From positions 124,001-188,000 of the forward strand of contig JADCLP010000001.1 of assembly GCA_014983025.1 (NCBI GenBank): a stretch of DNA of 64,000 nucleotides, in the 5' to 3' direction. Position 1 is the stretch's first letter; the number at the start of each line of letters is the position of its first letter. Source of the stretch: Erythrobacteraceae bacterium E2-1 Yellow Sea. GTDB taxonomy: Bacteria; Pseudomonadota; Alphaproteobacteria; Sphingomonadales; Sphingomonadaceae. A model generated the notes under the pieces. That model was given only the letters and a program-made list of their open reading frames with translations, did no database searches and was not told where the DNA came from. A program made the translations under genes and the position numbers. Of this stretch, positions 47,147 through 56,021 are shown piece by piece.

Positions 47147-48307
47147 TTGCGTTTTTTCGCTGGGATAGTGGCTATGCTGGCCCTGATGATGGCGCCGCAA
47201 TCGGCGGCATATGCGCGCCAACCAGTGCCGGATATCCCGGATGAGGCCGATTTGCCAATCGCAATTCTTTATGATGCAGGGTCCGGCCAGATACTTCATC
47301 AACGCAATGCAGATCGCCGGTTCATGCCCGCATCCATCACCAAGTTGATGTCTGCTTATGTCGCTTTTGAATTGATTGACGCAGGCGTGATCGAACCGCG
47401 GCAGCGCTTTACCATGCGCCCTGCAACCTTTGCAGAATGGGGCGGCAAGGGATCGACCATGTTCCTGCAGAATAATGCGCATGTCTCGGTTGCGTCATTA
47501 CTGCGCGGCATAACAACAGTATCTGCCAATGACGGGGCGATCGTTCTGGCAGAGGGGGCTTCTGGTTCTGTTGCAAGCTGGGCTGCGTTGATGAATCAAA
47601 ACGCGCGCAACCTGGGCATGATGAACAGCCATTTTGCCTCACCCAATGGCTGGATGGATGAAGGCCAGACATTTACCACCGGGCATGATCTGATCCGCCT
47701 GGCAGATGCAATGATCCGCAGGCACCCGGCGCTTTATCACACCTATATCGGCCGGCCTGAATTTCACTTTGGTGGGATTACGCAGCATAATCGTGATCCC
47801 ATGATTGGCCGGTTTCAGGGTGCTGATGGCATCAAAACCGGCTTCACCAATGAAGCAGGCTTTGGCTATGTCGGCTCTGCAATCCGCAATGGACGGCGCC
47901 TGATCATGGTTGTGGCGGGGGCAGATAGCGCGCGCCTGCGCAACAAGGCTGCGCGCGATTACATGGAATGGGGTTTTTCAGCATTTGATGTGCTTCCATT
48001 TTATGGTGCCGGAGACGTCATCGGCGTAGCCCGCGTGCAAGACGGAAGCCGGCGTGAAGTTGGCCTAGTGGCCGACCATTCCATCCATATCTCTGCACCG
48101 CAGGGAACACGCCCGCATGTTACAATGCGCATCAATTATGATGGCCCGATCCGTGCCCCGATTGCCAAAGGTGAAACCGTTGCTGAGCTGGAGATTGAGG
48201 TTGAAGGCATGGGCGCGTCACGCATTCCGTTGCAGGCAGCAGACAATGTGACCAAGGCCAATGCTTTTGAGCGTGTATTGGGCGGCATCGCTGGGTGGAT
48301 TTCATGA
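47147..48307 (+). CDS. D-alanyl-D-alanine carboxypeptidase (PBP5/6 type)
   Basis: A penicillin-binding protein that trims the terminal D-Ala of cell-wall peptides. From a TTG at 47147, with TGGAG 5 bases upstream, it is 386 residues with a signal peptide ending SAAYA. Active-site motifs: SITK (S63, K66), SAN (126-128) and KTG (230-232). The C-terminal part has the PBP5 beta-domain and an amphipathic end. Longer open starts exist but give no signal peptide. Overlaps tmk by 4 bp. Confidence 0.85.
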   Translation: MRFFAGIVAMLALMMAPQSAAYARQPVPDIPDEADLPIAILYDAGSGQILHQRNADRRFMPASITKLMSAYVAFELIDAGVIEPRQRFTMRPATFAEWGGKGSTMFLQNNAHVSVASLLRGITTVSANDGAIVLAEGASGSVASWAALMNQNARNLGMMNSHFASPNGWMDEGQTFTTGHDLIRLADAMIRRHPALYHTYIGRPEFHFGGITQHNRDPMIGRFQGADGIKTGFTNEAGFGYVGSAIRNGRRLIMVVAGADSARLRNKAARDYMEWGFSAFDVLPFYGAGDVIGVARVQDGSRREVGLVADHSIHISAPQGTRPHVTMRINYDGPIRAPIAKGETVAELEIEVEGMGASRIPLQAADNVTKANAFERVLGGIAGWIS

Positions 48308-48939
48308 CACACGGGCGCTTCATCGCGTTGGAAGGGGGCGAGGGGGCAGGCAAGTCCACACAGGCCCGTTTGCTGGGTGCGGCACTGGAACAGCGGGGCA
48401 TTACTGCCGATCTGACGCGCGAGCCGGGCGGTACGCCCGGAGCAGAGGCGATCCGCCAACTGCTGCTTGATCCGCCGGGTGAAGGTTGGGGGGCGGAGGC
48501 AGAGGCATTGCTGTTTGCTGCTGCACGTTCTGACCATGTGGCACGCCGGATTTTGCCCGCACTGGAGGCAGGTACATGGGTGATTTCGGATCGATTTCTG
48601 GACTCCAGTCGTGCCTATCAGGGCGGGGCAGGTGGTCTGGGGGACAAGGCTATTTGCGATCTGCACCAGTTTGGCAGTGATGGCTTGCGACCAGATCTCA
48701 CCATTCTGCTTGAAGCAGATGAAGATGCCGTGGCACGCAGACTGGCGGAACGCGATGGGGGTGCAACAGACGCCATTGGCGGGCGCGATGCAGCCTATCA
48801 CCGCGCAGTGGCCGATGCGTTCCGGTCCTTCGCCATTGCTGACCCGGCAGGTTTTGCCGTGATTGATGGTTCGGGTGATCCAGATCAGGTCCATTCCCGC
48901 ATCATGGCTGCCATTACACCGCTACTGGAACAGTTATGA
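48304..48939 (+). CDS. tmk: thymidylate kinase
   Basis: Phosphorylates dTMP to dTDP. The 211-residue protein has the P-loop EGGEGAGKST (10-19), LTREPGGTPGAEAIR, and VISDRFLDSSRAYQG (the DR(Y/F) motif). The ATG at 48304 overlaps the carboxypeptidase stop; its own stop overlaps holB by 4 bp. Confidence 0.93.
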   Translation: MTHGRFIALEGGEGAGKSTQARLLGAALEQRGITADLTREPGGTPGAEAIRQLLLDPPGEGWGAEAEALLFAAARSDHVARRILPALEAGTWVISDRFLDSSRAYQGGAGGLGDKAICDLHQFGSDGLRPDLTILLEADEDAVARRLAERDGGATDAIGGRDAAYHRAVADAFRSFAIADPAGFAVIDGSGDPDQVHSRIMAAITPLLEQL

Positions 48940-49901
48940 CGGACTGGCCCAATCATGCAGAGCCATGGCATGAGTGGCGTGACGCATTGGTCGGCACCCG
49001 CATGCATCATGGCTGGATACTTGCAGGCAAAGAGGGGCTTGGTAAACGCGAATTTGCCATGGCCGCAGCGCGTGAACTACTGGCTGAACCGGGCATCCCG
49101 CAGCCATCTGGCAATCATCCTGATATTCTGCTGCTGACCCATCTTCCCAAGGATGAGAAGGAAGAGAAAAATCGTGATGAGGGCAAATCCTATCTGGTGA
49201 AGCGCAATATTGCCGTGGCGCAAATCCGTGCCATGCAGCATCGGCTGACCACGCGCCCGACGCTGGGCAGTCGCCGCGCGATCATTATCGACCCAGCTGA
49301 TGATATGGAGCGCAACGCATCCAACGCACTGCTCAAAAGCCTGGAGGAGCCACCGCAGGGCACATTTTTCCTGCTGGTCACCCATCGTCCGGCACGTTTG
49401 CTACCCACGATCCGTTCGCGGTGCCGCATGCTGCGCTTTCCGGATCTTTCATCTGCCCAGATCGAACAGCTGCTGGAGGAAAAGGCCCCCGATAGCGACG
49501 CCCACACCCGCCATGCTGCCCTGCGCATGTCTGGCGGATCGTTTGGTGCAGCATTGACCTATATCCAGCAGGATCTGGGCAAGATAGGAGATTTACTGCA
49601 CCAGATTGCGCAGGCGGGCGATCCCTTGTTCGAATTGCGCGGCCAACTGGTCAGCGCAATTGGCGCAAGACCAGATCGCGAGAGGATCCAGGCCGTTCTT
49701 GACCTGGCGCGGACGATAATAGCGCATCAGGCGGAACGTTCTGGCGATGATCACCGCATGGCGATGATTGAGGCACACGCGGCTCTGGTCCAGCTTTCAG
49801 CACAGGCACCAACCTATAATTTTGATGCCGGATTGCTGATCATTGAAATCGGCACCTTGCTTGCAGACGCAGCCCCCGCTAGCGAGCGCGCCGATGCCTG
49901 A
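48936..49901 (+). CDS. holB: DNA polymerase III subunit delta'
   Basis: A 321-residue clamp-loader subunit. The AAA+ region is visible (WILAGKEGLGKREFA in the P-loop position, PADDMERNASNALLKSLEEPPQGTFFLL as the sensor/SRC region, TIRSRCRML). The delta' form usually has a weakened P-loop and does not hydrolyse ATP. Conserved tmk-holB-metG-tatD order. Overlaps metG by 8 bp. Confidence 0.9.
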   Translation: MTDWPNHAEPWHEWRDALVGTRMHHGWILAGKEGLGKREFAMAAARELLAEPGIPQPSGNHPDILLLTHLPKDEKEEKNRDEGKSYLVKRNIAVAQIRAMQHRLTTRPTLGSRRAIIIDPADDMERNASNALLKSLEEPPQGTFFLLVTHRPARLLPTIRSRCRMLRFPDLSSAQIEQLLEEKAPDSDAHTRHAALRMSGGSFGAALTYIQQDLGKIGDLLHQIAQAGDPLFELRGQLVSAIGARPDRERIQAVLDLARTIIAHQAERSGDDHRMAMIEAHAALVQLSAQAPTYNFDAGLLIIEIGTLLADAAPASERADA

Positions 49902-51453
49902 CACATTCTATATCTCCACCGCCATCAGTTACCCCAATGGCCCGCCGCATATCGGCCATGCCTATGAGGCGATAGCTGCTGATGTCATTGCCCGTTTCCA
50001 GCGCCAGATGGGGCGCGATGTCCGTTTCCAAACCGGGACAGACGAACATGGGTTGAAAATGGCGCGCAAGGCGCAAGAGCAGGGTTGCAGCCCGCGTGAA
50101 CTGGCTGATGAGATGTCGGCCTATTTCCAGCAAATGTGCGCCGCGCTCAATATCAGCCATGACCGGTTCATACGGACTTCGGAACCCGCGCATTATCGGT
50201 CCTGTCAGGCCCTGTGGGAACGGATGGAAGCCAATGGCGACCTCTATCTTGACCGTTATGAAGGCTGGTACTCGGTCCGAGACGAAGCCTATTACGACGA
50301 GAGTGAACTGGTCGAGGGCGAGGGCGGAGAAAAGCTTTCCCCCCAGGGCACTCCGGTGGAATGGACGGTGGAAGAAAGCTGGTTCTTCCGCCTATCCGCC
50401 TATCAGCAGAAGCTGATCGACCTGCTCAATACACCCGGCTTCCTTGAACCGGAAAGCCGCCGCAACGAAATGCTGGCTTTCGTGTCGGGTGGCTTGCGCG
50501 ACCTATCAGTCAGCCGCACCAGTTTTGACTGGGGCATTCCCGTGCCAGGCAGCGATGGCCATGTGATGTATGTGTGGGTTGATGCCTTGACCAATTACAT
50601 CACTGGGCTCGGTTTTCCCGACGATACGGCGGAATTCCGCAAGTTCTGGCCAGCTGACCTGCATCTGATTGGCAAGGATATCGTGCGTTTTCACACGATT
50701 TACTGGCCGGCCTTCCTGATGAGCGCGGGGCTGGATGTTCCGAAACGGGTATTTGGCCATGGTTTCCTGCTCAATCGCGGGCAGAAGGAATCGAAATCGC
50801 TGGGCAATGTCACCGATCCGCTGGCGCTGGCAGAACAATTCGGGGTAGATGCGCTGCGCTATTTCCTGATGCGTGAAGTCGCCTTTGGCCAGGATGGCAG
50901 CTATTCGCCCGAAGCGATTGTGACGCGCGCCAATGCGGAACTGGCCAACAGTTTCGGCAATCTGGCCCAGCGCACTCTGTCCATGATCTCAAAAAATATG
51001 GACGGGCAGTTGGAGCGTTTTGAAGGAACCCAACTGGACATCGATTTGCAGGGAGCAGTTGAAGATGCCTGCCGCAATCAGCTGCCGAGAGATTTCGAAC
51101 AGCTTGCCTTTTCTCAAGGTATCGAAGCATGGCTCCGGGCAATTTATGCCTGCAACCAATATGTCGATGAAATGGCCCCCTGGGCGCTGCGGAAGACCGA
51201 TCCGGAAAGGATGAAAGCGGTCCTGCTTACGCTGTTCGTTTGCCTGAGAAATTTGGCGATCGCTATCCAACCTGTTGTGCCAACGAAAGCGGGAATTCTT
51301 TTGGACCAGCTTGGAATACCCGCCAACGAACGAACCTATGCGTCACTTAATGACACAGAGTGGTATCTTCGTCTCGTCAACAGCGGTTTCACCGTCGACA
51401 AGCCCACACCCGTCTTCCCACGGCTTGAATTACCGGAAGAAGCGCCTGCCTGA
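49894..51453 (+). CDS. metG: methionyl-tRNA synthetase
   Basis: Class I synthetase, 519 residues from the ATG at 49894. HIGH motif in PPHIGHAYEAIAADV, WVDALTNYI in the core, and the KMSKS loop as KESKSLGNV, with E in place of M. The C-terminal tRNA-binding extension of longer MetRS is missing, as is common in alphaproteobacteria. Between holB and tatD; the next ATG uses the A of its TGA stop. Confidence 0.93.
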   Translation: MPDTFYISTAISYPNGPPHIGHAYEAIAADVIARFQRQMGRDVRFQTGTDEHGLKMARKAQEQGCSPRELADEMSAYFQQMCAALNISHDRFIRTSEPAHYRSCQALWERMEANGDLYLDRYEGWYSVRDEAYYDESELVEGEGGEKLSPQGTPVEWTVEESWFFRLSAYQQKLIDLLNTPGFLEPESRRNEMLAFVSGGLRDLSVSRTSFDWGIPVPGSDGHVMYVWVDALTNYITGLGFPDDTAEFRKFWPADLHLIGKDIVRFHTIYWPAFLMSAGLDVPKRVFGHGFLLNRGQKESKSLGNVTDPLALAEQFGVDALRYFLMREVAFGQDGSYSPEAIVTRANAELANSFGNLAQRTLSMISKNMDGQLERFEGTQLDIDLQGAVEDACRNQLPRDFEQLAFSQGIEAWLRAIYACNQYVDEMAPWALRKTDPERMKAVLLTLFVCLRNLAIAIQPVVPTKAGILLDQLGIPANERTYASLNDTEWYLRLVNSGFTVDKPTPVFPRLELPEEAPA

Positions 51454-52229
51454 TGCTGATCGATAGCCACTGTCACCTGGAATATAAGGGGTTGGTGGAA
51501 ACCCAGCGGGACGTTCTGGCGCGTGCCCGCGCGGCGGGGGTGGGGGGCTTCCTCAATATCTCCACTCGCCAGAGTGAATGGCACCAGGTGATCGGCACGG
51601 CAGAGCGCGAGAATGATGTCTGGGCCAGTGTAGGTATCCACCCGCATGAGGCGGATGCTCATGCGGACCTGGGGGCACAGGTTCTGCGCGCCGCCACCGA
51701 AAATCCCCGTGTGATTGCCATTGGCGAAACGGGCCTCGATTATTATTACGATCATTCTGACCGTCAGGTGCAGCAGAACCTTTTTCGTATGCATATTGGC
51801 GTGGCGCGAGATGTGCAGCTGCCGGTTATCATTCATACGCGCGATGCAGAGGAAGATACTCTTACGATCCTGCGCGATGAAATGGGCAAGGGCGCATTTC
51901 CGGCACTGATCCATTGTTTCACTGCATCGGCGGACTTTGCGCGACAGGTGCTGGATATGGGGCTCTATATCTCGATATCAGGGATAGTGACCTTCAAGAA
52001 TGCCTGCGAATTGCAGGATGTGGCTCGGGAAATACCCGCAGACCGGTTGCTGGTCGAAACAGATAGCCCATTTCTCGCACCGGTGCCGCATCGCGGCAAA
52101 ACCTGCGAACCGGCCTTTGTTGCCGATACGGCGCGTTTTCTGGCTGATCTTCGTGGTGAAACCTATGATCAGCTGTTGGAAATCAGCACGGGTAATTTCC
52201 GTCGCCTGTTCAGTAAGGCCGCCCTGTGA
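51453..52229 (+). CDS. TatD family metal-dependent hydrolase
   Basis: A 258-residue TIM-barrel phosphohydrolase/DNase family member. Metal ligands are in DSHCHLE (H6, H8), AIGETGLDYYYD, PVIIHTRDA, LIHCFT and VETDSPFLAP. The role of the family ranges from 3'-5' exonuclease to D-Tyr-tRNA editing, so I give no specific function. Overlaps the next gene by 4 bp. Confidence 0.9.
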   Translation: MLIDSHCHLEYKGLVETQRDVLARARAAGVGGFLNISTRQSEWHQVIGTAERENDVWASVGIHPHEADAHADLGAQVLRAATENPRVIAIGETGLDYYYDHSDRQVQQNLFRMHIGVARDVQLPVIIHTRDAEEDTLTILRDEMGKGAFPALIHCFTASADFARQVLDMGLYISISGIVTFKNACELQDVAREIPADRLLVETDSPFLAPVPHRGKTCEPAFVADTARFLADLRGETYDQLLEISTGNFRRLFSKAAL

Positions 52230-52993
52230 AACTGGTGATGCTCGGTTCTGGCACCTCCACAGGTGTACCGCGCATCGGGAATGACTGGGGCGATTGTGAC
52301 CCGAATGAACCACGCAACCGCCGCACGCGCGTGTCTATTATCGTTGAAAGTCTTGATGGCAGCCGCCTGCTTGTTGATACATCAACCGATCTTCGCGCCC
52401 AATTGCTCGCTAATGAAATCGACCGGATAGACGGCGTGTTTTGGACACATGACCATGCCGATCATTGCCACGGTATCGATGATCTGCGTGTCCTGCGCTA
52501 TGGTCGTGGCGGTCCGATACCGGCGTTTGGATCCAAAGATACAGTCCACAGGCTGCGCCAGCGTTTCGGTTATGTATTTGCCGGGCAACATGGATATCCG
52601 ACTATCGCGTCTCTCGACACACTTGACCGATTACGCATGTTTGCCGGGTTCAGTGTCGAATGGTGTCAGATGCCACATGGCTCCACGGAAACAACTGGCT
52701 ACCGCTTTGAATCCGATGGCAAGAGTATCGCCTATGCTACTGATTATAGTGAAATAACCAATGACATGCTCGATCTTTATGATGGTGTGGACATTCTTGT
52801 AAGCGATTGCCTGCGGCGTGATCCGCATCCTACGCATGCCCACCTGGCCATGGCCATGGATCTGGCTGAAAGATGCGGTGTCGGTCAATTGGTGTTGAGC
52901 CATCTCGACAAAAGCATGGATTACGCCAGTCTGGAGGATGAAACGCCTGACAATGTGATTGTTGGTTATGATGGTTTGGAGATTGTGGCGTGA
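52226..52993 (+). CDS. MBL-fold metallohydrolase (PhnP-like)
   Basis: A 255-residue metallo-beta-lactamase-fold enzyme. Metal motif THDHADH (H75, H77, D79, H80). The N-terminus GSGTSTGVPRIGNDWGDCDP and the SDCLRRDPHPTHAHLAMA region match the PhnP/lactamase_B_2 group of cyclic phosphodiesterases. The substrate is unknown. Last enzyme of the tmk-holB-metG-tatD-mbl cluster. Confidence 0.88.
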   Translation: MKLVMLGSGTSTGVPRIGNDWGDCDPNEPRNRRTRVSIIVESLDGSRLLVDTSTDLRAQLLANEIDRIDGVFWTHDHADHCHGIDDLRVLRYGRGGPIPAFGSKDTVHRLRQRFGYVFAGQHGYPTIASLDTLDRLRMFAGFSVEWCQMPHGSTETTGYRFESDGKSIAYATDYSEITNDMLDLYDGVDILVSDCLRRDPHPTHAHLAMAMDLAERCGVGQLVLSHLDKSMDYASLEDETPDNVIVGYDGLEIVA

Positions 52994-53163
52994 AAGAAGT
53001 TCAGACCGTTCAGCTGATCGCCATGATTGGCTGGCTGATATTGGTTGGCAGTGCCTTAGCATCTTATCGCTTCAGTTGGGGAAAAGGATTGACCATGGCA
53101 TTGGCCTGGTCCGCAATTTTTGGTGGCGTTTTTGTTCTTTTCAACCTGATAGGCGGCCAGTGA
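52990..53163 (+). CDS. small two-helix membrane protein, function unknown
   Basis: Starts with a GTG that overlaps the MBL stop (GTGA) and codes for 57 residues, starting MKEVQTVQLIAMIGWLILVG. Two hydrophobic stretches (LIAMIGWLILVGSALA and WSAIFGGVFVLFNLIGG) are separated by a short basic turn (YRFSWGKG), giving a predicted helical hairpin. No motif recognised. The 4-bp coupling and the even hydrophobic pattern argue for a real gene, although it is short. Confidence 0.65.
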   Translation: MKEVQTVQLIAMIGWLILVGSALASYRFSWGKGLTMALAWSAIFGGVFVLFNLIGGQ

Positions 53164-53258
53164 CGATTGCATCAAGCTACTCAAGAGGGTGTCACAAGAC
53201 ACGCAGTCCTCATATTATTTAACATAATATATATTATCATCCTTGCATTCAGAACGAG

Positions 53259-54029
53259 ATGACCCAGCAAATCACCCGCCTTCTCCAGATTATGGCCACT
53301 CTGCGTGATCCCGTGCGTGGCTGTGAATGGGATCGTGCGCAAAGTTTTGAGACGATTGTGCCGCACACGATTGAAGAAGCCTATGAAGTTGCCGATGCGG
53401 TGGAACGCGGTGACATCGAAGATCTTCGTGCCGAACTTGGCGATCTGCTGTTTCAGGTGGTTTTTCAGTCACGTATTGCCGAAGAATCCGGCCATTTCGA
53501 TTTTGAAGCTGTTGCACGTTCGATGTCAGACAAGCTGGAAGCGCGCCATCCGCATATCTTTGGCGATGATGATCTGCCGGGAGGTATGCGCGAGGAACAC
53601 TGGGAGGCAATGAAGGCGCAGGAACGCGCCGATCAGGGAGCAGTGAGCGCAATGGACGGTGTGGCACACGCTCTGCCGGCCTTGTTGCGTGCGCATAAGC
53701 TCCAAAAGCGCGCCGTACGGACCGGATTTGATTGGCCCGATGTTCAAGGACCGAAAGACAAGGTTCTTGAGGAAATAAATGAGCTTAGCAAAGCTTCCTC
53801 TGAAATTGAACGAATTGAGGAGGCAGGCGATTTGCTGTTTGCTGCCGTCAATCTGGTGCGCGCCTATGGAGTGAATGCAGAGGAGGCTCTGCGCGCAGCC
53901 AATGCCAAGTTTGAGCGGCGTTTCCGCGCGATGGAAGATATTTGCGGCATAGACACCTTCTCTGCGCTTTCCCTGGATGAGCAGGAAGACCTGTGGCGAC
54001 AGGTTAAAATGGACGAAAAAAACGCCTAG
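53259..54029 (+). CDS. mazG: nucleoside triphosphate pyrophosphohydrolase MazG
   Basis: A 256-residue enzyme hydrolysing NTPs to NMP and PPi. Two MazG repeats are seen: the first CEWDRAQSFETIVPHTIEEAYEVADAVE with LRAELGDLLFQVVFQ, the second KVLEEINELSKA with EEAGDLLFAAVNLVR. Both keep the EExxE...ExxD metal pattern, with small changes. Convergent with hflX, sharing 4 bp. An AT-rich palindrome precedes it. Confidence 0.93.
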   Translation: MTQQITRLLQIMATLRDPVRGCEWDRAQSFETIVPHTIEEAYEVADAVERGDIEDLRAELGDLLFQVVFQSRIAEESGHFDFEAVARSMSDKLEARHPHIFGDDDLPGGMREEHWEAMKAQERADQGAVSAMDGVAHALPALLRAHKLQKRAVRTGFDWPDVQGPKDKVLEEINELSKASSEIERIEEAGDLLFAAVNLVRAYGVNAEEALRAANAKFERRFRAMEDICGIDTFSALSLDEQEDLWRQVKMDEKNA

Positions 54030-55366
54030 AGCGTTTCGTATTGGCCCACTTCTTTCGGGTTTAATCGCACGACAATACGCCGCTGCGGGCCATCATCACC
54101 CTCACCTGCATCTTCATCAGTGATGACTTCGCCATGAGCATGCAGCCAGGCGATGCGCCTTCCATCGCTGGCAGGAAGGACAAATTCTAGTTCGCGCGCT
54201 GTTCCCGTGAGCAATTGGCCAACACGGGCCACCAGATCATCGACACCTTCGCCAGTTACTGCGGATACAAGCACGGCATCTTCCTGATGTGCTGCAATTT
54301 CAGACAGTTCAGTGCGGTGCACGGGTGCCACCAGATCCAGCTTGTTCCAAACCTCAATAATCGGGATTGAGCTTTCACCACTGGCCGCATCGACGACATC
54401 CAGATCGGCCAACACAGCCAGGACCTGCTTTTTCTGCGCCTCATACGCGGGGTTGGACATATCGCGCACATGCAAGATTACGTCAGCGGCCGTTACCTCC
54501 TCCAGCGTGGCGCGAAAGGCTGCGACAAGCTGCGTTGGAAGATCGGAAATAAAGCCCACCGTGTCAGAAATGATCGCCTTTTCAATGCCAGGCAGTTCAA
54601 TCGCGCGCATGGTGGGGTCCAGCGTGGCGAACAGGAGGTCTTGCGCAATCACATTTTCGCCCGTCAGGCGATTGAAAAGAGTAGATTTTCCGGCGTTGGT
54701 ATAACCCACCAGGGCAATGATCGGCCAGGGTGCCCTGCCCCGTCGTTCACGATGTAATGCGCGTGTTTTGCGCACCTGTTCCAGTTCCCGCCGCAAACGG
54801 CCCATGCGTTGGCGGATCATGCGTCTATCCGCCTCGATCTGTGTTTCACCAGGTCCGCCCAGGAACCCAAACCCACCACGTTGCCGTTCCAAATGCGTCC
54901 AACTGCGGACCAAACGGCTCTGCTGATAATCGAGATGGGCCAGTTCTACCTGCAATCGCCCTTCTGCAGTAGCTGCACGTTCGCCAAAGATTTCAAGTAT
55001 AAGACCCGTTCGGTCGATCACCTTACGCTTCAGCTTTTCTTCCAGATTGCGCTGCTGGATGGCTGACAGCGCACCATCCACAATTACCAGCTCAGCTTCA
55101 TGCTGTTCGCAGGCGCTCGCAATATTTTCGACCTGTCCAGACCCGAAAAGCGTACCTGGCCTGACATTGCGGACTGGAATTATGCGCGCATCGGCAATTT
55201 CCACACCGATGGCCAAGGCAAGGCCGCACGCCTCCTCCAACCGTTCCTCAGCGGAAAGATCGTGGCCGGACCCGCGAATATCGGGGCAAATGACGAGTGC
55301 GCGAGCACCGCGCGTAACCTCGCCTAAAAGATCGTCATCGAAGCTCAGTCGTCCTCGCCTTCCCAT
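54026..55366 (-). CDS. hflX: GTPase HflX
   Basis: A 446-residue translational GTPase that splits stalled ribosomes. The HflX N-terminal domain ([40 protein letters not shown]) precedes the G domain with [22 protein letters not shown] and NKLD. Start ATG 55366 lies inside the end of hfq (22-bp overlap); a CTG slightly later is another possibility. Follows hfq in the ntr operon, as in other alphaproteobacteria. Confidence 0.93.
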   Translation of the reverse strand: MGRRGRLSFDDDLLGEVTRGARALVICPDIRGSGHDLSAEERLEEACGLALAIGVEIADARIIPVRNVRPGTLFGSGQVENIASACEQHEAELVIVDGALSAIQQRNLEEKLKRKVIDRTGLILEIFGERAATAEGRLQVELAHLDYQQSRLVRSWTHLERQRGGFGFLGGPGETQIEADRRMIRQRMGRLRRELEQVRKTRALHRERRGRAPWPIIALVGYTNAGKSTLFNRLTGENVIAQDLLFATLDPTMRAIELPGIEKAIISDTVGFISDLPTQLVAAFRATLEEVTAADVILHVRDMSNPAYEAQKKQVLAVLADLDVVDAASGESSIPIIEVWNKLDLVAPVHRTELSEIAAHQEDAVLVSAVTGEGVDDLVARVGQLLTGTARELEFVLPASDGRRIAWLHAHGEVITDEDAGEGDDGPQRRIVVRLNPKEVGQYETL

Positions 55367-55893
55367 TCCTCCGACAAATCGACCGGAGAGGCGGGCTGTA
55401 TTGTCGAGACGGCATGCTTGTAAGCCAGCTGCACGAAACCATCGCGTTCCAACAACATGCAGAACAGATCATAGGCAGCAATACGGCCCTGCAACATCAC
55501 GCCATTCACCAGGAACATGGTGACCTGCACGTTCACTTCGCTGACACGTGACAGGAAAACATCCTGCAGAAGTCGCTGCTTACGGCTGCCCATCTGGCTG
55601 GAAAACTGTTCCACATCCACCGGTTGCCCCGGCATAATAGTGGAAATGGCATGCTTGTAGACGAGCTGTGACTGGCCATCACGGCGCAGCAGGATCGAAA
55701 AATTATCGAACCAGGTCACAATGCCTTGCAGTTTCACACCTTTGACCAGAAACATGGTCACCGGTGTTTTATTCTTGCGCAGCAAATTCAGAAATGCGTC
55801 TTGCAGATTGGCCTGTTGCTTTTGGTTGTTTTGCGCCGCACCTTGGTCGGATGCGGTGCGAGAGCGTGGGGAGAGGGTTCGCCCTTCTGTCAT
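55345..55893 (-). CDS. hfq: Hfq with two tandem Sm domains
   Basis: RNA chaperone matching sRNAs with mRNAs. From the ATG at 55893 (GGAG 8 bases upstream) it has 182 residues, about twice the usual size. Sm domain 1 (31-88) reads [10 protein letters not shown] then [13 protein letters not shown] and ends VYKHAISTI; domain 2 (110-167) reads QDVFLS then [13 protein letters not shown] and ends [12 protein letters not shown] of the proximal pore is kept in both. The rim arginines (E. coli R16, R17, R19) correspond to R39, K40, K42 in domain 1 but S118, E119, N121 in domain 2. Linker 89-109; acidic tail. It would plausibly assemble as a trimer giving six Sm folds. Confidence 0.95.
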   Translation of the reverse strand: MTEGRTLSPRSRTASDQGAAQNNQKQQANLQDAFLNLLRKNKTPVTMFLVKGVKLQGIVTWFDNFSILLRRDGQSQLVYKHAISTIMPGQPVDVEQFSSQMGSRKQRLLQDVFLSRVSEVNVQVTMFLVNGVMLQGRIAAYDLFCMLLERDGFVQLAYKHAVSTIQPASPVDLSEEWEGEDD

Positions 55894-56021
55894 TTCATTT
55901 TCTCCTTTTTGGCGGCCGCCTTTGCGGTCCGCAGTCTGGCCAATTACCACGAAGTGTAATCAACCGATTGAGACATCATAATGACGGCTAGTCAGGCATG
56001 GAGCAATGAAATTGTTTCAAT

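Noticed and set aside
49894..51453. KESKS in place of KMSKS in MetRS as a damaged active site
   Set aside because: Only the second residue differs and the important lysines and serines remain; the rest is intact. Likely a lineage variant.
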